From NCBI GenBank assembly GCA_948436455.1, contig CAOJIB010000009.1, forward strand, positions 1-36,632: a DNA stretch of 36,632 nt, written 5' to 3'. Of this stretch, positions 1 through 6,794 are shown piece by piece. Each line of letters opens with the position of its first letter. Positions within the stretch are counted from its first letter, which is position 1. The notes beneath the pieces were generated by a model. The model made no database searches and was not told the DNA's origin. It saw only the letters and a list, made by a program, of their open reading frames with translations. This DNA comes from an uncultured Blautia sp. GTDB taxonomy: Bacteria > Bacillota > Clostridia > Lachnospirales > Lachnospiraceae. The position numbers and the translations under genes are program-made.

Positions 1-623
1 ATATAAAAGGAAGAAACTTCTCCAAGAAGCGCTTCTACCTGTTGGCAGGCTTCCTCCTCATCCAGCACCCATACTTTCTGACCTACGCCTTCCTGAGTGA
101 CAAAGTCATAAGCCGCCGCCTTTTTTTCGCACCAATCGGCCAGAAGCTCCGTCAATTCCCTGGGATAGGGACAGGTCAGAAAGATCGGGCCGGTATGGGC
201 ACGGCAGGTCTTCACGTGACGAATCCGGTCTTCCTCCTTCTCCCGCCGGGTCAGCTCGTGCTTTTTGATTGTTCCATCCAAATATTCCTGTACGGAAGCG
301 CAGCCTACGACGCCCCGCTGGGATTTCCCGCCCTTTTCCTCTTGATAAATATAGTAACAGGGCTTCGAATCCCGGATATAAACGCCCTGCTCCTCCATCT
401 TTCGCAAATTTTCCGCCGCTTTCTGGTACACCGGTTCTTCATAAGGATCCGTACCTTTTTCAAAATTGATTTCCGGCCGATCTACATACAAGAAAGACCA
501 GGGATTTCCCTTAGCCATCTCTCTGGCCTGCGTCTCATCCATGACGTCATAGGGCAACGCGGCCACCTGTTCCGCTAAATCTGCGCGAGGCCGCAATGCG
601 CAAAAAGGTTTTAATACTGCCAT
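1..623 (-). CDS. DUF1015 family protein (5' part only)
   Basis: The gene begins at the ATG at 623-621 and runs off the left edge, so only the first 207 residues are visible. The protein begins MAVLKPFCALRPRADLAEQVAA (first residues only), includes a PYDVMDETQARE segment near residue 25, and continues with HVKTCRAHTGPIFL-type sequence. This matches the N-terminal half of DUF1015 proteins, a family of about 400 residues with no established biochemical role that is often found near serine-biosynthesis genes. The start is supported by GGAGGAGAG seven bases upstream. It lies 74 bp downstream of cobC on the same strand and may be read through from the cob operon, but nothing links it functionally to B12. 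Family recognition is by memory of the motif pattern; function is unknown. Confidence 0.75.
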   Translation of the reverse strand, partial: MAVLKPFCALRPRADLAEQVAALPYDVMDETQAREMAKGNPWSFLYVDRPEINFEKGTDPYEEPVYQKAAENLRKMEEQGVYIRDSKPCYYIYQEEKGGKSQRGVVGCASVQEYLDGTIKKHELTRREKEEDRIRHVKTCRAHTGPIFLTCPYPRELTELLADWCEKKAAAYDFVTQEGVGQKVWVLDEEEACQQVEALLGEVSSFY

Positions 624-697
624 TTTCTCTCCTCCATTGGTCTGATTCTCTGCCGCTCTGGCAGCAACGTCTTTTCCAATTTTTACTCTCTGACTGT

Positions 698-1294
698 TTA
701 CAGGGGAAGCGTACTCCGTACGCAGATTTTTTCCCGGCCTACTCGCCAGTTGTCCACGTCGATTTCCACCAGATAGCCGCAGGCGTTTTCCACATGCCAC
801 TGGTAAAAGGAACGCTTTTGCCCTGCAAAGGCTTCCATAATATTCATGATCGTACCGCCGTGCGCCACGAGCGCCGCCGCATGCAGCCGGCGATCGATGC
901 ACGTCGCCATCACCTTTTGAAAGCCTTGAATGCTCCGCCTTTGGAATTCCTCGCGGCTCTCTCCACCGGGAAAGGGCAGGACGCCGCCGCTGTCCACCCA
1001 GGCCTGGTAACGAGGATTTTCCGAAAGCTCCTGATAATTTTTATTCTCAAACTCTCCGAAATCGCATTCCGCCAGCTCTTCAACGACATACCGCGGACTA
1101 TGGGGATAGAGAATCCCGGCCGTCTGGACGCAACGGCACAGCGGACTGACAAATACTGCCTCTGCCTTTGGATAGCGCCGTCCCTGCAGCAGGGCAACGC
1201 CTTCCTGACACAGCGGTTCGTCGGTCGTGCCTATATACCGTTTCTTCTGGTTCCCCTCCGTCATCGAATGACGAAGCAGGCTCAGCCGCAGCAC
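698..1294 (-). CDS. cobC: Histidine phosphatase, probable alpha-ribazole phosphatase
   Basis: This 198-residue protein belongs to the histidine phosphatase (phosphoglycerate mutase-like) superfamily. The phosphorylated His is in the RH signature (R8-H9), a second active-site Arg is in SPLCRC near residue 54, an acidic residue lies in the DFGEFE segment near 81, and the distal His is H145 in VAHGGT. The family covers many substrates. The context (last cob gene of a cobU-cobS cluster) points to CobC, which removes the 5'-phosphate from alpha-ribazole phosphate or from cobalamin phosphate in the nucleotide-loop pathway. The start is GTG at 1294, preceded by AAGGAGGAGCC, and overlaps the 3' end of the short cobU-like gene by 13 bases, so the two are probably translationally coupled. 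The substrate assignment is inferred from context; the fold assignment is secure. Confidence 0.85.
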   Translation of the reverse strand: MLRLSLLRHSMTEGNQKKRYIGTTDEPLCQEGVALLQGRRYPKAEAVFVSPLCRCVQTAGILYPHSPRYVVEELAECDFGEFENKNYQELSENPRYQAWVDSGGVLPFPGGESREEFQRRSIQGFQKVMATCIDRRLHAAALVAHGGTIMNIMEAFAGQKRSFYQWHVENACGYLVEIDVDNWRVGREKICVRSTLPL

Positions 1295-1674
1295 GGCTCC
1301 TCCTTAAGGACGGTTCCGATCCCACAAATCACCCGGTGCACCCGACGGCTGCCCGCCGCCAGTTCCGTACAGATCCGTCCCACCTTTTCCCGGTATTCCC
1401 GATCGAAGGCGTCCACCGGCACCACACCGCAGCCCACCTCGCAGCTGACGACCACCAGCTTTGGATTTTCCAGAAGCAGCCTCTTCGCCAAATCCTCCGG
1501 CAAAGTCCCTTCCTGCATCTCCCTGCGAATAAACGCCTGAAAATCATATACGCCCGCACCCAGAAGCAGTTCTTCCCAGGTACAGACCTTGCCGTCCAGC
1601 CATGTAACTTCCGGATGCAACGCTTTTGCATAGGATAATTTCCCCTGATACGCGCCGCCTACAATCAATTCCAT
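1282..1674 (-). CDS. Short CobU-like protein (130 aa), truncated adenosylcobinamide kinase paralogue
   Basis: The reading frame stays open upstream into cobS, but the credible start is the ATG at 1674, with GGGAGGAAGT just upstream and a 10-bp overlap with the cobS end. The 130-residue product starts MELIVGGAYQGKLSYAK: a P-loop-like GGAYQGKLS at 6-14, in which the usual Ser after the first GG pair is changed. It keeps the EVGCGVVP segment (79-86) that is characteristic of CobU, followed by the DREYREKVGRI helix. It lacks the region holding the guanylylated His and the DCLTLW-like Walker B segment, so it is shorter than the usual CobU of about 180 residues. A full-length CobU is encoded two genes upstream. 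It may be a partner or regulatory subunit of that enzyme, or a remnant; I cannot tell which. It sits between cobS and cobC with overlaps on both sides. Confidence 0.75.
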   Translation of the reverse strand: MELIVGGAYQGKLSYAKALHPEVTWLDGKVCTWEELLLGAGVYDFQAFIRREMQEGTLPEDLAKRLLLENPKLVVVSCEVGCGVVPVDAFDREYREKVGRICTELAAGSRRVHRVICGIGTVLKEEPCCG

Positions 1675-2453
1675 ATACTTCCTCCCAGCGCCAAAGTCAC
1701 CGCCGCCGCCAGCAGCATTTCCACCAACTCCCCCATCTGCAAAAACCAGCCAGCCAAATCGCCGTTGATCCCGCCGAAATTTTTCCGAGCCATATACCAG
1801 TAGTACCAAAACAATAACAACAACCCGCCGGTGCAGGCCAAGCCCAGCAGGGGGTGCAGCCACACCATGCCCGCCGTGCACACAACCGCATACAAAAGCA
1901 GCCAGACGCTTACCACATTTTTTTTCGCATTCCCGGAAAAGGTCGCCGCCAGCCCGTCTTTTTTCGCCTTGGAAAACGTAACCACGGAAAGGCCGCTAAG
2001 CGCCCGAATCTGTACAAAAGCAATCCCCAGCACCAGATAGGACTTCCATTCTAGAACGCTGGCCGCTCCCAGATACAGCACCGTATATACTAAGCCGCAG
2101 ATAATGGCGAACGCACCCGCGTGAGAATCCTTTAGGATCTCCAGCCGCCGCTCCTTTTCCTGCCAGGAGCTTAAAGCGTCGGACGTATCCAAAAAGCCGT
2201 CCATATGGATGCCGCCGCTGATCAAAAGGGGAATAACAAAAAGCAACGCCGTCCGGAAAAGATGATCGTTTGGCAAGCCCAGCCGGGCCGCCAGATACGC
2301 CCAGCCCAGAACTATCGCACCCACCGCCGCACCCACCAGCGGAAAGAATGCCATGGCATAGCGCATATTTTCTTTATCCCAATCGCTTGCGGGCATGGGG
2401 ATCTTCGAATACATAGAAAAAGCGATTTTAAAGCTGTTCCACAAGGATTTCAT
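1665..2453 (-). CDS. cobS: Adenosylcobinamide-GDP ribazoletransferase (cobalamin synthase)
   Basis: CobS is an integral membrane enzyme that joins adenosylcobinamide-GDP to alpha-ribazole (or its phosphate), the step that completes the nucleotide loop. The 262-residue product has the family's N-terminal pattern (FSMYSKIPMP at about 12-21, then a NMRYAMAFFPLVGAAVGAI-type stretch), the conserved GGIHMDGFLDTSDAL acidic motif near 80-95, and about six hydrophobic segments through to the C-terminus. Length is normal. The start ATG at 2453 overlaps the cobU stop in an ATGA arrangement (2450-2453), so the two are translationally coupled; the 3' end overlaps the short cobU-like gene by 10 bases. It acts at the cytoplasmic membrane. 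High confidence. Confidence 0.93.
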   Translation of the reverse strand: MKSLWNSFKIAFSMYSKIPMPASDWDKENMRYAMAFFPLVGAAVGAIVLGWAYLAARLGLPNDHLFRTALLFVIPLLISGGIHMDGFLDTSDALSSWQEKERRLEILKDSHAGAFAIICGLVYTVLYLGAASVLEWKSYLVLGIAFVQIRALSGLSVVTFSKAKKDGLAATFSGNAKKNVVSVWLLLYAVVCTAGMVWLHPLLGLACTGGLLLLFWYYWYMARKNFGGINGDLAGWFLQMGELVEMLLAAAVTLALGGSIWN

Positions 2454-2983
2454 CCGCCGCCCTCTCTCCTTTCCTTCAAAATAACGGGAATGCCGTAGAC
2501 GACCTCCACGACCTCGTCCGCCCGCCGGGCAAGCGTCTGGTTCACGGCGCCTAAAGATTCCTGATAACGGACCGTCTCCCCTTCATAGCCTAGGCATTCG
2601 GAAAAAATGTCGTTCGTTACGATACATACCTGCGCCGCCTGAGCGCACAATTTTTCCACGCCCAGGAGAATCTCTTCCAGAAGCCCTTCCCCGGCGCCAT
2701 CCGGCCGAAACATTTCATTGGCCACCAGATTCGACATACATTCCAGCAGCACATAGCTGCCCGCCGGCACTGCCAGCCCCGCCAGATCTGTATACCGCTC
2801 CACTGTGGAAAAGCCCTTGCCAGCTCGAAGCTTTCTATGTCTCTGAATCCGTTTGGCTCCTTCTTCTCCAAAAGGCTCCATGGTAGCAATATAAACGCGA
2901 TTTCCTTCCCCGTAGGCGAGTATTCGATCTTCTGCATAAGCCGACTTTCCGCTGCCGCTGCCTCCTGTAATCATTGTCAGCAT
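2450..2983 (-). CDS. cobU: Adenosylcobinamide kinase / adenosylcobinamide-phosphate guanylyltransferase
   Basis: CobU phosphorylates adenosylcobinamide and then transfers GMP to it. The 177-residue product has the P-loop GGSGSGKS at 7-14, the guanylylated His in RIQRHRKLR (H49), a Walker-B-like LLECMSNLVANEMF segment at about 79-92 (where the common form is DCLTLW...N), and the C-terminal YQESLGAVNQTLARRADEV segment. Oddly, the usual NEVGxGIVP motif is replaced by NDIFSECLGYEGE at 124-135, and that is the motif kept by the short CobU-like protein two genes downstream. The start ATG at 2983 follows GGGAGGAGAAT. The gene is 442 bp from cobT across a repeat-rich gap and may have its own transcriptional control. 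The CobU assignment is secure; activity on both substrates is inferred. Confidence 0.88.
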   Translation of the reverse strand: MLTMITGGSGSGKSAYAEDRILAYGEGNRVYIATMEPFGEEGAKRIQRHRKLRAGKGFSTVERYTDLAGLAVPAGSYVLLECMSNLVANEMFRPDGAGEGLLEEILLGVEKLCAQAAQVCIVTNDIFSECLGYEGETVRYQESLGAVNQTLARRADEVVEVVYGIPVILKERREGGG

Positions 2984-3425
2984 ATTCTCCTCCCATCAAC
3001 TTCTCCAGACACCCTACAGACTATAGACAAAATAAATTTTCGTCATGGGTGCTCGAGGGCCCGGCCCTCGAATTGGAATCGAACAGGCGGAATTCATTTC
3101 TGCCTGTTCGTAAAAAGCCCAATTTATAGGGGCTTTAGCCCTTGCACGAGCAAATTTGGCTTTTATCAGCCAGTATATAACATTTATGGCACAGCCATAA
3201 ATGTTGCACTCCTCCGGGCACCCCGTATCGCCATTCGGCGAAAAATTAGGTATACCCTCCGGGCATCCCGTATCGCCATCCGGCGAAAAATTAGGTATAC
3301 CCTCCGGGCATCCCGTATCGCCATTCGGCGAAAAATTAGGTATACCCTTCGGGTACCCCGCATCGCCATTCGGCGAGGAATTAGGTATACCCTCCGGGCA
3401 TCCCGCATCGCCATTCGGCGAAAAA
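2984..3425. other. cobT-cobU intergenic region, repeat- and hairpin-rich
   Basis: No gene is supported in these 442 bp, although frames stay open across part of it on both strands because the repeat period is a multiple of three. Reading in the direction of transcription (minus), it holds four further 45-bp repeat copies plus most of the copy that begins at cobT, a 12-bp hairpin (arms 3179-3190 and 3194-3205), an attenuator-like segment (3112-3141), a 9-bp hairpin (arms 3080-3088 and 3102-3110) and an 8-bp GC-rich hairpin (arms 3053-3060 and 3064-3071) ahead of the cobU ribosome binding site. I looked for the conserved boxes of a cobalamin riboswitch and did not find them. Confidence 0.7.
3112..3141 (-). 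terminator. Terminator-like hairpin with competing upstream hairpin
   Basis: On the minus strand AAAGCCC (3136-3130) pairs with GGGCTTT (3120-3114) around a nine-base loop and is followed by further T residues, which resembles a Rho-independent terminator. The same AAAGCCC arm can instead pair with GGGC just upstream (GGGC-TAAA-GCCC, about 3141-3130). Two mutually exclusive structures are thus possible between cobT and cobU. The stems are short, so this is a suggestion only. Confidence 0.4.
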
Positions 3426-3435
3426 TTAGGTATAT
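3211..3435. repeat. Five tandem copies of a 45-bp unit at the cobT 3' end
   Basis: The unit boundary CCTYCGGG recurs at 3211, 3256, 3301, 3346 and 3391, an exact 45-bp period. The copies are nearly identical; the fourth (3346) and the last differ at a few bases. Each unit on the minus strand contains TATACCTAA, a small TCGCC-GAAT-GGCGA hairpin and a CGGG-ATG-CCCG hairpin. The copy nearest cobT contains the last cobT codons and its TAA stop (3428-3426), so the array appears to have expanded from the cobT 3' end outward. Because 45 is divisible by three, frames remain open through the array on both strands; the basic low-complexity translations do not look like a real protein. Confidence 0.9.
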
Positions 3436-4475
3436 TGTTGGTAGGCTTCCAGGTCGATTTCCTGGAAGGTGCTCATGGTATTGTAAAGAGTCGCCGCCAT
3501 ATCTAAAAGCGGGAAAAGCGTCACTGCGCCAGTCCCCTCGCCCCAGTGCATTTCCGCATGAAGGAAAGCCTTTTTGCCCAACGCGTCCAGAATCAGCTGG
3601 GAGGCCGGCTCCGAGGATACATGAGAAGCGATCATATAATCCGCGCAGGTTGGACAAATCCTAGCAGCCACCAACGCGGCTACACCGGAAATCACGCCGT
3701 CGATCACCACCGGCGTATGCAACGCCGCCGCTCCCAGACATACGCCCGCCATACCTGCGATATCAAAGCCGCCGACCTTTGCCAGCACGTCGATCGCGTC
3801 GTTCTTATCTGGCTGATGCAAAGCGATTGCCTTTTCGATCACAGTGATTTTCTTTTGCAGGCCTTCGCCGGACAAGCCCGCACCCCGGCCAGTCATCAGC
3901 TCCACCGATTTTTCCAAAAGTACAGAAGCCACCGCGCTGCTTGTGGTGGTATTGCCGATCCCCATTTCCCCGGTGGCCAGCATCCTGTAGCCCTTTTTGG
4001 AGAGTTTTTCGGCCATTAGAATCCCCACCTCCAGAGCGTGAATGGCTTCTTCTCTGGTCATGGCGGGCTCTTTCGCTATATTCTTTGTTCCATAGGAGGT
4101 CTTATAACGGGGCACAGGCGTATCCACCACCATACCGATATCTACCGGATAGATATCCGCGCCGCACTCCCTGCACAAGATACTGGCGGCCGCCTCGGTC
4201 TTTAAGAAATTTTCCGCCACGAGAGCCGTCACTTCCTGACCGGTCTGCGTCACCCCTTCTTCCACGACGCCATTATCCGCGCACATGGCCACCAGAGCCT
4301 TTTTCTGGAAGTCCATCTCCTGCCGGCCCGTCATACCTGCAATCTCCACTAGCACGTCCTCAAAAAGTCCCAGGCTGTGCAGCGGATGGGCAATACTGCT
4401 CCAGCGTTTTTTGGCAATCTCGATCATTTTCGCATCTAACGGTTGTATGTTTTCCAAAGTCTCCTGTAAATTCAT
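3426..4475 (-). CDS. cobT: Nicotinate-nucleotide:dimethylbenzimidazole phosphoribosyltransferase
   Basis: CobT transfers ribose phosphate from nicotinate mononucleotide to the lower-ligand base, making alpha-ribazole phosphate for CobS. The 349-residue product is full length. It has the early CADNGVVEEGVTQT segment (about 89-102), the GEMGIGNTTTSSAV motif near 165-180, the TGRGAGLS motif near 195, and the catalytic Glu region near the C-terminus (MHWGEGTGAV, about 315). The start at 4475 follows GGGAGGAAATC. It is the first gene of the cob cluster, with a candidate promoter just upstream. The last codons and stop lie inside the first copy of a 45-bp tandem repeat. The family assignment is certain; which base is used as lower ligand cannot be read from sequence. 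Confidence 0.95.
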   Translation of the reverse strand: MNLQETLENIQPLDAKMIEIAKKRWSSIAHPLHSLGLFEDVLVEIAGMTGRQEMDFQKKALVAMCADNGVVEEGVTQTGQEVTALVAENFLKTEAAASILCRECGADIYPVDIGMVVDTPVPRYKTSYGTKNIAKEPAMTREEAIHALEVGILMAEKLSKKGYRMLATGEMGIGNTTTSSAVASVLLEKSVELMTGRGAGLSGEGLQKKITVIEKAIALHQPDKNDAIDVLAKVGGFDIAGMAGVCLGAAALHTPVVIDGVISGVAALVAARICPTCADYMIASHVSSEPASQLILDALGKKAFLHAEMHWGEGTGAVTLFPLLDMAATLYNTMSTFQEIDLEAYQQYT

Positions 4476-4523
4476 GATTTCCTCCCGTTATCTCTTGTAT
4501 TTCATACCGCTCTCGCTTATTTT

Positions 4524-4553
4524 AGCATACCGGCAGGCACAAGTCCATATGAA
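4524..4553 (-). promoter_or_regulatory. Candidate promoter of the cob operon
   Basis: On the minus strand TTCATA (4553-4548), an 18-base spacer and TATGCT (4529-4524) lie about 50 bases before the cobT start. The match is moderate. The leader is too short for a cobalamin riboswitch. Confidence 0.4.
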
Positions 4554-4600
4554 CAAAAAGACGGGATAAACCAATCCGCAAAGGAAATCTGGTTTATCCC
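4552..4600 (-). terminator. Terminator of the NlpC/P60 gene
   Basis: GGGATAAACC (4563-4572) and GGTTTATCCC (4591-4600) form a perfect 10-bp stem. On the minus strand the stem is followed by GTCTTTTTG (4562-4553), so it suits the NlpC/P60 gene ending at 4682. Confidence 0.7.
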
Positions 4601-4620
4601 ATCTGCTCTGGACGCGTCTA

Positions 4621-4655
4621 TGCCACCGGCAACTTTTCTGCATACTAAGGCATAC
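4621..4655. repeat. Dispersed palindrome family 1, copy A (partial)
   Basis: TGCC-ACC-GGCA core followed by AACTTTTCTG, CATACTAAGG and CATAC. This is the right half of a palindrome that recurs at 29159, 32447 and 35341. It lies 27 bp downstream of the NlpC/P60 stop codon and upstream of its terminator. Confidence 0.7.
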
Positions 4656-4681
4656 AAAAAACACATAGGCTACGCGCTTTC

Positions 4682-5974
4682 TTAAATCACGCGCCGTACC
4701 GATAAAATCGTCCGATACGCAGCGTTGTCACTGATCTTAATTCCGCCCGCCGGGTAAGGAGCGCTATTCGAGGCATGGACGATCTGCCCATTGCCCATAT
4801 AAATAGCGATGTGGTCGCCGTAGCAGATCAGATCCCCCGGCTGCGCTTCCGCATAGGAAACCTCCTGGCCGGCGTACATCTGATCCTGGGATACCCGGGG
4901 CAAGCTTACGCCGAAATGGGCATAGACAGACTGAACAAAGCCGGAACAGTCCGCGCCGTTTGTCAAACTGGTGCCCCCCCATACGTAAGGATTTCCCACA
5001 AACTGCAGGGCATAATTCACGACGTCTACGCCCCGACCGCTGCCGGAAACTGTACGCGGCACCGAAGCGGAAGTATTGCCGTCAATCACATTTCCATACT
5101 GATCCCTTTGCTGCGTCCCGGAAGCCCTATTTCCATAGAGATTATTGCCATACATATTGGCCTGCGCCGCAGCAGCGGCTGCCGCCTGCTTGGCCTCCAC
5201 CCGGGCCGCCTCGATAGCCGCCTGTCTTTGAGCGCTCTGCTCCACCGCCAGACGTTCCTCCTCCAGCCGGGCAATTTCCGCCGTCTGCTCCTCCAGAAGC
5301 GCCGCGTAAGCATCGGCCTGGGACTGAGCGGTAGCAATCTCCGTCTCATAGTCGCCGGATTCCTGTTCCTTTTGGGTAATGGACGCTTCCAGGCTGGCCT
5401 GCTGCTTTTCCTGCTCGGCCTTCATGCCTTCCAGCTCCGCCTTCTCCGCCTCCAATTGATTTTCCAAGGCGGATACCTCTTCGATGACCGCTTCGTATTT
5501 CTCCAGCAACTCTTGGTCGTATTCATACATCTGCTGATTATACTCAGGCTTGCTGAGCATATTGGAAAGGCCGCCATCTTCCAGCGCCTGCACCAGCGCG
5601 TTGTCGGAGGACTTCTCGTAGGAATACTGGATTCGCTCCTTCATATTCTTATAGTGCTCGTCCCGGGATTCCTCGGCAGTCTTTAGAGCCGCCTGGGTTT
5701 CAGCGATCTTTTCTTCTTTTACAGTAATGTCGTTTTGCAGGACGTTTAAGGTCACCATCACATTGACCAGATCTTTATCAAGCTGGCTAATCTGAGCGTC
5801 CAATTCTTCCTTTTGGGCCTGCAGGTCGTCTATTTTCCCATAGGTATCATCCAGCTGTGTGCTGGTCGTCTCTTTTTCTTTTTGCAGTTCTGTCTCTTTC
5901 GACGCGCTGACGCTGACGATCTGCATACTGCCGATCAGGACCGCCAAGCCAACGCATACTGCTCTTTTTTTCAT
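4682..5974 (-). CDS. NlpC/P60 peptidoglycan hydrolase with N-terminal coiled coil
   Basis: Predicted secreted cell-wall endopeptidase of 430 residues. A signal peptide (KKR then hydrophobic AVCVGLAVLIGSM, likely cleaved after VSVSA near residue 24) is followed by a long Glu/Gln/Lys/Ala-rich coiled coil (about 25-265), a YGN-rich linker (about 270-300) and a C-terminal NlpC/P60 domain. The catalytic Cys is in GADCSGF (about 340) and the His in GDHIAIYMG (about 387). The architecture resembles CwlO or PcsB-type hydrolases, in which the coiled coil regulates cleavage through FtsEX; the partner is not in this window. An upstream in-frame ATG at 5989 lacks a ribosome binding site, whereas GGAG sits nine bases before the ATG at 5974, so I start there. 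It is monocistronic, with a 10-bp terminator stem downstream. Confidence 0.9.
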   Translation of the reverse strand: MKKRAVCVGLAVLIGSMQIVSVSASKETELQKEKETTSTQLDDTYGKIDDLQAQKEELDAQISQLDKDLVNVMVTLNVLQNDITVKEEKIAETQAALKTAEESRDEHYKNMKERIQYSYEKSSDNALVQALEDGGLSNMLSKPEYNQQMYEYDQELLEKYEAVIEEVSALENQLEAEKAELEGMKAEQEKQQASLEASITQKEQESGDYETEIATAQSQADAYAALLEEQTAEIARLEEERLAVEQSAQRQAAIEAARVEAKQAAAAAAAQANMYGNNLYGNRASGTQQRDQYGNVIDGNTSASVPRTVSGSGRGVDVVNYALQFVGNPYVWGGTSLTNGADCSGFVQSVYAHFGVSLPRVSQDQMYAGQEVSYAEAQPGDLICYGDHIAIYMGNGQIVHASNSAPYPAGGIKISDNAAYRTILSVRRVI

Positions 5975-6031
5975 GATGTCACGCTCCATTGGTATGTATA
6001 TGAAAACACTTTCTCAATTTCCCATTCTTTT

Positions 6032-6060
6032 ATACTACCATAGGATTTTCAAAGAAACAA
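6032..6060 (-). promoter_or_regulatory. Candidate promoter of the NlpC/P60 gene
   Basis: On the minus strand TTGTTT (6060-6055), a 17-base spacer and TAGTAT (6037-6032) lie between the ispD stop and the NlpC/P60 start. Confidence 0.45.
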
Positions 6061-6085
6061 CACAAAAATCTCTGCAAATTCTTCC

Positions 6086-6793
6086 TTATTTTGGTGATTT
6101 TGTAAGCAGCAGCTCTGCCAACTGCAAATCCTCGGGCGTCGTGATTTTCATATTTTTGTAGGAGCCCTCCACGAATTTCACCAAAACGCCTCCCATACGC
6201 TCCACCAGCATGGCGTCGTCGGTCACCTGGCTCATATCCTTTCCCCGCATACACGCATAGGCTTCAAGAAGCAGCGGATACGAAAAGGCCTGGGGCGTCT
6301 GGACATTCCATACTCGGCTCCTTGGCGGCGTGCTCTTCACGCAGCCCCTATCGTCGGCAATCTTTACAGTGTCCTTCGAGGGCATTCCGGTCGTACAGGC
6401 GCCGTATTCCCAGACTGCCTCCATCGTCCGCCGCACCATGTCTCCGGTCACAAAGGGCCTGGCTCCGTCGTGGATCAGCACGTACGCCGTATCCCGGCGG
6501 CAGGCCGAAAGGCCATTGAAAACAGAATCGTATCGCTGCGCCCCGCCAGAGACGATCTTTCGTACCTTGGTCAGATGATAGGCTTCCAGAATTTCCCGGC
6601 GGCAGTATTCCTGCATTTCCTCCCCCGTCACCAGGAGAATTTCATCCACCAGCGGACTTTCCTGGAAACATTGCAGGGAATAGGCCAGCACCGGCTTTCC
6701 CCCGAGGGAAAGAAACTGCTTGGGCGTCTTTGTGCCCATCCGCCGCCCCTGCCCGGCCGCCAGAACGATCGCCGTACATATTCCATGATTCAT
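6086..6793 (-). CDS. ispD: 2-C-methyl-D-erythritol 4-phosphate cytidylyltransferase
   Basis: IspD couples MEP to CTP in the non-mevalonate isoprenoid pathway. The 235-residue product starts MNHGICTAIVLAAGQGRRMG, containing the nucleotide-binding AAGxGxRMG loop with the following PKQF, and has the conserved HDGARPFV (about 107-114), the SKDTVK segment and the WNVQTPQAF motif. An upstream in-frame ATG at 6829 would overlap tsaD by 35 bases; the ATG at 6793 lies one base after the tsaD stop and has GGGGGAA upstream, so I use it. It is the last gene of a probable rnz-tsaD-ispD run. IspF and the other MEP enzymes are not here. High confidence. Confidence 0.93.
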   Translation of the reverse strand: MNHGICTAIVLAAGQGRRMGTKTPKQFLSLGGKPVLAYSLQCFQESPLVDEILLVTGEEMQEYCRREILEAYHLTKVRKIVSGGAQRYDSVFNGLSACRRDTAYVLIHDGARPFVTGDMVRRTMEAVWEYGACTTGMPSKDTVKIADDRGCVKSTPPRSRVWNVQTPQAFSYPLLLEAYACMRGKDMSQVTDDAMLVERMGGVLVKFVEGSYKNMKITTPEDLQLAELLLTKSPK

Positions 6794-6794
6794 A

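Noticed and set aside
596..1540. Long plus-strand frame of 314 codons opposite cobC
   Set aside because: It is antisense to cobC and the CobU-like gene, has no family resemblance and follows the codon structure of the real genes.
3060..3100. Possible tRNA T-arm-like TTCGATTCC sequence on the minus strand
   Set aside because: No matching acceptor, D or anticodon arms are present and the flanking bases do not pair as a T stem.
2837..3664. Open reading frames on both strands through the 45-bp repeat array
   Set aside because: They are open only because the period is a multiple of three; the translations are repetitive and basic, lack ribosome sites and overlap cobT and cobU.
2984..4560. Cobalamin riboswitch upstream of cobT or cobU
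   Set aside because: I could not find the conserved B12 box or core segments; the cobT leader is too short and the cobT-cobU gap is occupied by other repeats and hairpins.
4285..4569. Small plus-strand frame overlapping cobT and its promoter
   Set aside because: It has no ribosome site or recognisable sequence and is antisense to cobT.
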